Part shown: piece after piece, positions 44,854 to 54,617 of the stretch
Numbering within the stretch: the stretch's first letter is position 1
Layout of the letters: each line of letters starts with the position of its first letter
Source: Epiperipatus broadwayi
Lineage: Eukaryota; Onychophora; Udeonychophora; Euonychophora; Peripatidae
Assembly: GCA_028023455.1 (NCBI GenBank)
Contig: JAQFVV010006651.1
Location: 350,001-414,000 of the forward strand
DNA: 64,000 bases
Direction of reading: 5' to 3'
The notes under the pieces: generated by a model
Database searches by the model: none
What the model was told of the DNA's origin: nothing
What the model saw: only the letters and a program-made list of their open reading frames with translations
Translations under genes and position numbers: made by a program

Positions 44854-45564
44854 AAAATATAAAATGCGCTAAAACGCATTAACTCACAAAGCTGAAAACA
44901 AAGAAATATTGATACAGAAGGAACTAAATATTTGTATCTACTTATGCGGCTAAGCGCTTTCGAGCACCAAGGTTCTCATATTCATAGCCAACTTATAAAT
45001 AAATTGACTAAGAGCGATGCAAATTTATGCAAATGAGATAGATATGTATTCCATTTCCTGGAGATCATGTAACAAGAGTCTTTTCTATTTATCGTGTTGC
45101 TATCTTTAGCTATAAAGTAAGCTTCTTTTATCTTTCTCTTGAGATTGTGCCGCTCTCTGCAAACAACCACTGGGTCTTTAGGTTGGCAATCATGACCAGC
45201 TGAGCCGCGGTGCTGTGCGAAAACCGAACTGCAAGAAGTGTCTGTTGATGCTTTATTATAGGAATCTGTGTGTTGGGATAGCCGAAAGATAAAATCTTAC
45301 TTTATAGCTAAAGATAGCAATGCGATAAACAGAAAAGATTCTTGTTACAAGATCTTCAGGAAAATGGAATACATAACTATCTCATTTGCATAAATTTGCA
45401 TCACTCTAAATCAATTTATTTATAAGGTGGCTATGAATATGAGGACCCTGGCCCTCGAAAGCGCTTAGCCGCATACATAGATACAGATATTTAGTTCCTT
45501 CTGTATCAATATTTCTTTGTTTTCAACTTTGTGAATTAGTGCGTTTTAGCGCATTTTATATTTT
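44854..45564. mobile_element. 711-bp foldback element with about 280-bp inverted arms (FB2)
   Basis: The left arm (44854-about 45136) and right arm (about 45284-45564) are inverted copies over nearly their whole length with a modest number of differences. The tips are aaaatataaaatgcgc and its complement. The 147-bp centre is unique and relatively G+C-rich. Both arms carry two copies of the octamer ATGCAAAT (in atgcaaatttatgcaaat), a 'gaaagcgcttagccgc' type motif and a 'tatagctaaagatagc' block. No coding capacity (the 62-codon minus-strand frame at 44982-45170 is a shadow of the arm). It is unrelated to FB1 as far as I can see. Confidence 0.85.
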
Positions 45565-46173
45565 TACACAGGAATAATTAGCCACAAAGTTTAAACTTAT
45601 TGTTCATTTCAATTATCTAAGAAAATATTGAGCCCAGTTTTGTTTTACTCAATAAAGTAATAAGATCACATACTAATGCGAAATAAAATGGGATTAACAA
45701 AAGTGATTCTGATTATAAAAATAAATGTTCAGGAAAATCGTTCTTTTCAAACAGGGCATATTTTTTTAATACTTAGCTTTTAAAAAAAATCGAAATATTA
45801 TATTCAATTTTAATTTTAGTGCTGATTTTTCCTTTTGTGCTTTCATCCAAATTAATAATTTATTAACTTTTGATTTATTAATATTAACCTTTTTTTTTTA
45901 ATTTTTGAAAATCCTATAATATTTTTGAAATTGCGTTCTACTTTTCTGTTTTCATCTAATAGATATTGTAACATTTCCTAAACCTTTGATACAATATTTC
46001 AAAAACACATCCATTAGCCCTTATTTTTACTTTATTTAATATCTTTCCATTTTAATGCAAAAAAATATTTCCTTGTAAAATAATATATCAATCCCAATTT
46101 TCTTAATCACTCCTGCTGCATTATAAAAACAGTTTTCAAAATATCACATGATCAATGTTTCACATGCTTACCC
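45565..46173. other. AT-rich DNA, no gene seen
   Basis: Nothing recognised between the two foldback elements. Confidence 0.45.
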
Positions 46174-46495
46174 AGGCTGTTAATAACAGTAGAAAACTCT
46201 CTAATATTGCCACCAAGTGCAAGTCTTCATAATCAATGGGTGTAGGAAGGTTTTTACATAAAATCCTTATCTAGTGTATGGCTGTTATCAATGAGAGATC
46301 CTAAGATCTAGCTGCAGCACTCTTAAACTCAAGGCTCCTCATTGATGACAACCACAAGCTAGAAACTTGTCTTGGAGTACTAGATGAGTAGGCACTAGAT
46401 AGGGATTTTATGCAAAAACCTTTCTGCATCCATTGATTATGAAGGCTTGCACTTACTTGGTGGCAACTACTATATGGAGAGTTTTGCTACTGTTA
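46174..46495. mobile_element. FB1 foldback-family repeat, copy D (compact, clear hairpin)
   Basis: The 322 bp begin TAACAGTAG.AAAACTCTC and end with the inverted copy GAGAGTTTTGCTACTGTTA. The arms are about 103 bp (46174-46276 and 46393-46495) and share the inverted 'ccaccaagtgcaagtc', 'aatcaatgg', 'ataaaatccttatctagtg' blocks. The centre carries the family core (agatctagctgcag, aggctcctcattgatga). It is the cleanest demonstration that FB1 is a palindromic family. Confidence 0.85.
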
Positions 46496-48224
46496 GAAAA
46501 CATTAGCATAGAAAAGATCTATACAATGATATTCCCAAACTATATTCACAGTAGTAATCAATGTATTTTCATAATTAACAAATCCAATGCAAAATAATCC
46601 TTTATACACATTCTTTTTTATGTTTTAGGTTAGTTTGCATTCAATTTTTTTAAAGTGGTTTTTACATATAAATGATAAAAGATAAAATTGTAATTTCTTG
46701 TTTTTCTTTTACCTTTTCAAATAATATTATTAAATTTTCCCAGTCATCTATTATTTTATTAGCATTTAGATAATTGATATATAACTTTAAGAACATTTTT
46801 TAAGTTCTTCATTGACTCTTCAGTAATCATGATAATAAAGCGCCATTTTTAAGAACTTTTCCTGAACTATTCATTTTTAAATTTAAAACTTGTGACCTTT
46901 CAAGCATGCTGTTGTTCATAGTAGGATCATTTTATTTTTCTATACTTTATAAGTAATTTTTTTTTTTGTAAAATGTTTTTATGCCCCTTTATAGTACTGC
47001 TGAAATGATCTTTCAGGTAATATATGGATTTAAAAAATATATATCCTTGAAAGTACTTTTTTTAACTTTTTTTTTATTAGCATCAATTATTTATTAGACT
47101 CATTTTACAACCAGAATTGTACAAATTTGTATCTTCTAGATAGATTGTGTTTAATTAGTTACATACATTTTTTCTTTGCCATGTCTTAATATATTTGTTT
47201 TTACATTGCAGCCTTTAGTTTCTGTTATTTTATACTGTTTGTCTTTTCTTTTTTCAAATCTTGCTTTTTATTTGATGCAAAAAAATATGCTGTTATCACT
47301 TTTCCTCACCAGGGAGCTAATGGATAAAAACTTCTCTAGAAATTGGAAGAGGCTTTGCCCTGAGAGAGCTATTTATCATTTTTTGATTCAAATAAAAAAA
47401 ACATTTTGTTAACATATTTTCTTGCAATTATCTAAATATATAGATATGGATTATATTGTGGATCAAATTAAGAAAAAGTGAGGATAGCAGACATATGATT
47501 TCTGACTTGATTATTAAATTAAATTTATTATTTTAAAAATACACAATTTCTAACAACCCACCCCCCACCCCCCAATTACAATATTTTACCCTCACTCATC
47601 TAAATTTACTTATTTATCTTTCATGATTTTCAATTTTTGAATATAATTTTAAATGTTTCTAATTCTTTAAAATTTTCAATTTTTTTTATTTCAATCTGCA
47701 CAAAATATTTTTTTTGATTTAATCTCATTCTACTTGTATTTCTTAAATGCGCCTTTTAGCGAAATACATGTTTTATTTAATATAGAAAGATGTTTTTTTG
47801 TTTTTTTTTGTTTTTTTAATTTTATGCAATCGTTATTTATTTTAAAAGAATTTAAATAACTTTTGAATTAACCGTTGACTTAATTACTTTAAAGTAGTAA
47901 TAATTTTATTTTTTATTGTCTATCAAAAAAAAAAGTTAATAGTTATACAACACCATAAATATGTACACGCTTCTTTTTTTTTATTAAGAGATGTCCCAGT
48001 AATAGCCTATGCATGTGTTAGAAAGATTATTTGTATTCATTTACCCTGTAATACATTTATTAGTAACAAGTGTGAATAGAAGCAGATCAAGTGATTTTAA
48101 AAATTTGTTTCACTTATTTTTGGGGGGTGGGGTGGATGGTGGTTTTTTAAAGTCTTTTTTCTAGTTAATAAGTTATTTTTCTATTATATATAGAGTGAAG
48201 TTTCACATATTGTATTAATAATTC
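46496..48224. other. AT-rich DNA with C/G-runs, no gene seen
   Basis: A cccaccccccacccccc run lies at about 47560-47573 and a ggggggtggggtgg run at 48122-48135. These stand out in the AT-rich background and are partly complementary. The 78-codon frame at 47176-47412 has no recognised domain. Confidence 0.45.
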
Positions 48225-48348
48225 ACAAATCGGACAGACTTTTTTTTATGCGTCATAGCATTGCCCGGGAAGCGAACCCGCTAACCCGGGACAACTCCTT
48301 GTAAGGCAGCTGTGCTGACCACTCGACCACAAACGCTTGACAAATCGG
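48225..48348 (-). mobile_element. tRNA-derived SINE with 9-bp target-site duplication
   Basis: The body (48234-48339, minus strand) starts with a tRNA-like head at 48337-48257. It has a 7-bp acceptor with 5-6 pairs, a D-arm with tggtcgagtggtc (A-box-like), and an anticodon loop CTTACAA (anticodon TAC). An enlarged variable region precedes a ggttcgcttcc B-box-like T-arm. The head is followed by a linker, eight A and gtctgt. ACAAATCGG occurs directly on both sides (48225-48233 and 48340-48348), a target-site duplication that marks a retroposition event. The layout parallels the tRNA-Gly-like unit at 10373. Confidence 0.85.
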
Positions 48349-49636
48349 GAAAACTTAAGAGTTATTTTAACAAACTTGCAAAGAACACTTTTTTTGGATT
48401 AATGCTAATTTATTACTTAACTAAAAAGTGGACCACTCTTATATAACTTTTATGTTATTATTATGGATAATAAATTAATCATTTTAGAAGAGTATTAATC
48501 CAATCAGTTTGTAATTTCAACTAACGTTTTAAGATATAAATTCTAATAAATTTTAATAACATTCTAAATAAACATTAAAAATATAATTACTCATACATAC
48601 AACACTATTGTTATAGCTAATACGAAGAGGTGATTTTTGGCATGAGATGTGAATGAAGATTGAGACTTATACTGAATTAAATGACTGAACAGAGTAAAAT
48701 AATAAAAGAACTTGAGATATGAATCTCATTATATTTGAAATGTTTTTAAATTTTCAAATAGTCTTAAGTATCACATTTATTTTTGCAAACAATAAAATGA
48801 GATAATTTATTTTTAAAGAGCATAAAAATATGTAATTTTTAAACCAGTGACTTTTAAAACATTTTTTTTATTCAGCTATATAGACTCTGGCATCTCCATA
48901 AAAATAAACTATATAAACTTTTTTTACACATAAACAGTGTCTATTTCCAGATTAAATCCACAATGGAAACAGAAACTGATAAGAAATCTGTTTTTCTTGA
49001 TAAATTCGACAACAAGAAATAGAATGACCTGTTACCATTTTCTATTTTCACAAGAAACATCTGAGTTGTGATAGTAATGTTTAAAGATTTAGAATATTTG
49101 AAAAAAGAATTCCTTTGTAAATCTTCCTGTAATCCTTATATGGAAATAGTCTACAATTGAAAAATAAAATATTTATCATTAAAAAAACAGTCATTATTTA
49201 GATAATCGCAATATCAATAATAATCAATAATTTCAAATTGTTGTCAAGGCAATTTCTTTAACAATAAAAGTTATATATATATTACTTAATATCTTATAAT
49301 ATAATGTTATCAGTATAACTTACTCTGATTATTTAGCTTATTTAATTTATATTTGACAGCAGTAATCTATTTTAGTCACTTCATTCCTGAATATTTCCTA
49401 CTAAGAAAATTCCACAATCTAGAAATTACTACAAAAATCTGTTATTTCTATGAGCTCTAGATAGAGTTGACTGAAAATATTCTGTTTATGAGATTAGCTC
49501 AGGACTCAAGTGATGTCAAATAAATGTATATTTATGGTGAATTATCAAAGCAGATAAATTGCTTTTTGATTTAAAAAATAATTTTATTATAAATAGAAAA
49601 ATAAAGCAGTTATCTTAAAACCAATATATATATATT
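48349..49636. other. AT-rich DNA, no gene seen
   Basis: Nothing recognised up to the retrotransposon boundary. The last bases before the boundary are a TA run. Confidence 0.45.
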
Positions 49637-49646
49637 CTGCCCTTGT

Positions 49647-50146
49647 NNNNNNNNNNNNNNNNNNNNNNNNNNNNNNNNNNNNNNNNNNNNNNNNNNNNNN
49701 NNNNNNNNNNNNNNNNNNNNNNNNNNNNNNNNNNNNNNNNNNNNNNNNNNNNNNNNNNNNNNNNNNNNNNNNNNNNNNNNNNNNNNNNNNNNNNNNNNNN
49801 NNNNNNNNNNNNNNNNNNNNNNNNNNNNNNNNNNNNNNNNNNNNNNNNNNNNNNNNNNNNNNNNNNNNNNNNNNNNNNNNNNNNNNNNNNNNNNNNNNNN
49901 NNNNNNNNNNNNNNNNNNNNNNNNNNNNNNNNNNNNNNNNNNNNNNNNNNNNNNNNNNNNNNNNNNNNNNNNNNNNNNNNNNNNNNNNNNNNNNNNNNNN
50001 NNNNNNNNNNNNNNNNNNNNNNNNNNNNNNNNNNNNNNNNNNNNNNNNNNNNNNNNNNNNNNNNNNNNNNNNNNNNNNNNNNNNNNNNNNNNNNNNNNNN
50101 NNNNNNNNNNNNNNNNNNNNNNNNNNNNNNNNNNNNNNNNNNNNNN
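49647..50146. other. Assembly gap, 500 N
   Basis: Exactly 500 N. The bases on either side (tgcccttgt, tattcaatt) correspond to 60862 and 61038 in the right LTR. The missing sequence is therefore expected to be about 175 bases, and the N-run looks like a fixed-size placeholder. Frames read through it are meaningless. Confidence 0.97.
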
Positions 50147-53100
50147 TATTCAATTAAATGATTTACTAGCTCGTTTCTTAAAATCGCTTAGGTTCTGTTT
50201 TAATAACTAGTAAATATTCAGGAATTCGCGAGACTGAAATTAGAAATACTACAGTGACCATTGGGTCACATTGAGACAATATCCCATAGGATACCACCTC
50301 AATGGCATAAGAACACTATCCCCCTGATACTACTGTTACACATATTATACATAGTATTCTTATGAACTTCACCTAACTCTAATCTTTTTAGACTCATTTA
50401 ACAATTAAAGTATTAATCTTTTATCTCTCACTTAATAATAATAGTAATCATTAGCTCAGTGAAATAATCTCGGTTCTTAAAGTTATTCCATATTGTCTAA
50501 CATATGGTAGCAAAATATGATAAGAGGGATTTTATGTCATAATCTACTACTCTGAAATTGATTAATAATAAAAACAATAATAATCCACAATCTTCATTAC
50601 TTAATCCACTTAGTACAGCTTTTTCTTTACATGTAGATTTATAGCCGTAATAAATTAGTTAATAATCTAATGTCCCCTTTTTTATCTTTAAGTAATAAAT
50701 AAATTAATATAAGTGGCAGTGTTTAGATAATCTAGTAAATAAAACGAAAGTGGCTTAACTTCTAATGGCATATAATTTAGCTGATATTATGATAATGGAT
50801 TGATGACCAGTAGCAATGCAATTTTTTTATAATTATTTAATTACAAGAACATCAATAAATATTTTAGATTAAACATACTTCCTCTATTTATCTTTTTGTG
50901 CGAAACAATCATATCTTAGTTTAATGGTTGTGAACATACCCTGTCGAATTCATTTAATAATGTAGAGAAAACAAAACTGAGACACAAGTTTTAATAAATA
51001 AATTTTTAAAATTTTATTAACATCAATAAAAAATAAATAAAACAAACAAATCCATTCATCTATTTTACAAGAGGATATCCTCATTTTCTTTACACTACAA
51101 TAGCTGAATTATCACATTTTATTTCTTTATCCGTTAATTAAACTTATTATGCCTTTTTAAAAGTTATTTATTTATTTCTCATTAGTTTATCCCATATCAC
51201 TTATTTTAACTATTTTATGGGTTATTTCATTCTTTACCTTTTATATTAAAGTTGCCCTATGCATAAATTATCTATGTGAGGATAAACATCATTTTATAAC
51301 ATCATAATTTTACAATCACATGGTTTTTAAAGAAAATTACATTTCTTGTAACTTTATATAAGTCACTCCCATATTATTCAAATATTATTAGTACTTTTAA
51401 TGTGTTCTCCAATGCTCATAAGCTATAATACATTTATTCCATAAGCTATACTGTCATGTATACTATAACACGGGTTTAATTTATCACCTGTTACGTTTCA
51501 CATATACTATAATTATCGAATGTTATTGTATTTTTTAAATATGTAATAACTTATCTTTTTTAAAATATAATTAACAATAAGAAAAACATGAAATTATATT
51601 TAATATTTTTTGTATATTTCTATTTGGATATACTTTTATAAAATTATAGTTCATTTCTTAAAAAAGAATTAAAATAATTCAATAACTCCTTCCCTTCTTA
51701 GGATATCTGGATCTTTCTTTCAATAATCATAATCTACTCTTCGTTAATACTTAACTATTCTTATTCCAAATAATAGCATGACATACATTCTAAAATATTG
51801 TTTCCCTTTTAATAGACTTATCATATAACGATATAGTTACAATAAATACAGATAAAGATAGCGAAAGATGTATAGGATATCGGGAAGATAGATAGATAAC
51901 TTATCCACAATATACTTCAAAAAATGTATGGAACAGTGTGAATAGGTCCGACATTCATTGTCTAATAACCTTGGCGATAAGCATGATGTGGCAGCTATTT
52001 ACTCAGCTTTACCAAACATCTAGTACGACTCACAAGACAAATATAAAATACCACTGTCCAAGACAACATGTGTACCAGTCATAGGGCTTTGTTAACTACG
52101 CTGATTAACATCTAAAACTACTTATTATTTCATTCCCTGTAGCATCCTAGTTTTTAATACATCCTCTTGGTTTCCGAATCACCACGTACTACCAAGTCAC
52201 TACCCAAACTATCTCTCGAGATTTTTACTGTATCCAACATCGATAAAATACTAACTACCTTTTAAAACAATAAACAAAATTCACTAATATAAAATATTTC
52301 CCTATTCCATAAGAACAATTTGTCTTGCTTTATTACACTGTAGGTTCAACATCTACGTTTTGTTAAAATAACATTTAAATATCCCAATCAAAAAATTAAC
52401 AGAAAATATCACATAACCATTGGTTATATTGAACTATATTAATAACACATAAAATGATTATCGTATGCATATTTTTTAAAAATCTAATCACATCTCAAAG
52501 TGTTTTAGAGTGTTGTTTTCAAAATGCGTTTTACAACAATAATAACAATAAAACTTTTGCGCTACATTCATTCAATTCCCAGCTGATCTAAATAAATAAA
52601 ACGTACATTATATATCATTAATAATTATAAATGTTACCAAAACAATATTTATCTTCCTATCAGAGTTTGTAGTAGGCTTCTTTCTCTTCAAGCATCGCAA
52701 ATATACAAATTTCCACATACATACAATTTTATTTTAAAATTCAAAATCAAAACATATTATTTCATATAATGTTATATCAACGAATTAATGTATTTTGTTT
52801 TCCCCTACGCTATCTAAAACTTAATGTTCAACTTAGATTAGTAAAGAAAATAATTCAAACCATAATCACATATTTTTCTGACGGTAAATCTTGGTTAGTC
52901 CCATAATATTTATTATTTCTTCTTTTGTCCGAATGTTCTCCTTTCTGCTTATTAAAGTTTTAAATAAATTAGTTCATTTAATAAACTGTTTAGACGATCT
53001 TTAGTTTTAGCGTTTAATTCAAAATTATTAAAAAACATTTTATTTAGTTATCCCACGAAGCTTTTTTAATGTTCTGGTGAATATTACCTCGGCGCGTTGA

Positions 53101-53776
53101 TGCATCTTTATTTCTAGTTAAACCACAATTATTTAATAATTACTGGGACCAATTGCATTTTCCATGGATCCAATATTTTATATTTCTCTTCTGTAAAATT
53201 TTTTTTTTCTTTAGGCAAGTGTTTTCCTTGGTAAACTTCACTTTCATTCATTATTATTTTATATACACTACTTTCGATCTTTAACTATTTTCTAGAGTAT
53301 TTTCTCAAGTCATCTTAAAGAAAGCAATTCAAACTATTTCAATATTAAAATTCCTTTTGTCCATTTATTCTTATACGAATAATACTTATTTTTATTTTCC
53401 ATTAACTTTGCGCACAATGTCCTTTCATTGATTTTATATGCATGAAAACAGCTTTCATAGTGATACGCTATATAAACTATATCAACGAATAACATTAACA
53501 TATTTGGAACATTATAAAATTTACAACTTGGTTTTAAGAATCTATCCATTTTCTATTGAAAACTCCGATTATATTTCGATAGAATCCACTGGCAGGTTAC
53601 TGTAAAGTTAGTGAAACATTACTATGAAAAACTTTTTTTTAAAACATATTATTCTAAGATTCTCTTCGGATGATTTTTAAATTGTCAGTTGGTTTGTTTC
53701 AAAGATATTATTAAAATTATAATAAAATTGACTAATAAATTGAAGAAAGAAAAAAAAATTTAGAGAGCTTAAAATT

Positions 53777-53880
53777 TTACCTCTGCTCTGGAGTCAACAC
53801 ATTTTTGTTCTCCCCAGTTTATACAATTAGTTGGCGCGATTTTGGTTGTCTGTCAAGATCTATTTTTTTTATTGGTCAAT
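53777..53880 (-). promoter_or_regulatory. Candidate LTR promoter: CCAAT, GCGC-box, TATA, then splice donor-like site
   Basis: Reading the minus strand, CCAAT is at 53875-53871, the E2F-like TCGCGCCAA at 53839-53831 and TATAAA at 53823-53818. About 40 bp further is CAGAG|GTAAAA (GT at 53780-53779), a plausible splice donor. The spacing is that of a classical promoter and it sits about 600 bp inside the 5' edge of the LTR. If real, U3 would be about 0.6 kb and R plus U5 nearly 4 kb. The matching region of the 5' LTR is outside the window. Confidence 0.4.
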
Positions 53881-54430
53881 CTCTACTTGGATTTATAAAC
53901 AATTTCTAAAGTTTTAAAATCATGACGTAATAGACTTAAATGTTAACTCATTATTATTTTTAAATCAATTATTATCTATTACAATTTAACTACCTTTAAA
54001 ACAATTTTGAAACAATAATTAATAAAGGTGTATACTACTTATTTTTATTATGATGTGTGACAATTCCATCCACCTCTATAATATACTATTTAAATATTTT
54101 AATTATTAGTATTAATTTAAACCGGTGCTTATACATAGAATATTCCAGACAGTCACGGAGTCATTTCCGGTGTTTAGTCTAATTTTATCTGTCTTAATAA
54201 ATTTGCTACTTATATTATATAAAATAATTATATAAAATTTTGAAAAACAATTTAGAAAAATATAGAATTAGATACAATTCTCACCATCACAATATTTACT
54301 ATTAAATATATCATATTAATCTTTTACTGCTTAATATAGTCTATAATTTTAAATACTATATAATATTAATTTTAAAATTTTTTAGTAATTGACCATTTAT
54401 AACCATCATTGACCTATAGAAAAGGGCACA

Positions 54431-54448
54431 ATAACCTCCTCCTTCGAA
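54431..54448 (-). promoter_or_regulatory. Polypurine tract (plus-strand primer site)
   Basis: On the minus strand the purine run gaaggaggaggttat ends immediately before TGTGCCCTTTTC, the start of the 3' LTR. This is the expected position for the RNase H-resistant primer of LTR retrotransposons. It lies about 170 bp after the pol stop codon. Confidence 0.7.
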
Positions 54449-54617
54449 TAAAAAATTTTAAATTAATGTCTATTTCATTCATTGACATTTAATCTCTTTA
54501 TTACGTACCATGATTGAATTCAACCTTATATCACTAAAATACAAACTATACTGCTTTTAATACAAATTCACATATTATTCAACTATTATACGCAAAGTTT
54601 TATCTAATATTAAAATT

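Larger units (their letters stand above)
49638..54430 (-). repeat. Left (3') LTR, about 4.4-4.5 kb after gap correction
   Basis: It starts tgcccttgt on the plus strand, sharing tctgcccttgt with the right LTR start at 60854. It ends aaagggcaca beside the polypurine tract, so the ends form an inverted repeat (tgccctt/aagggca) within TG...CA. 50147-53113 aligns with 61038-64000 throughout. 53114-54430 has no partner here only because the window ends. A 500-N gap lies inside. The 71-codon minus-strand frame at 53334-53549 shows no domain. Confidence 0.88.

Noticed and set aside
47176-47412. 78-codon membrane-protein-like frame
   Set aside because: The hydrophobic stretch is what T-rich codons give by chance; no conserved motif or splice context.
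49587-50161. Long frames on both strands across the gap
   Set aside because: They consist of N codons only and carry no information.
53334-53549. LTR-encoded protein
   Set aside because: The 71-codon frame sits in the LTR with no recognised domain, and the partner LTR region is outside the window, so conservation cannot be tested.
54431-54617. Envelope gene between integrase and 3' LTR
   Set aside because: Less than 190 bp separate the pol stop from the LTR, too short for env.
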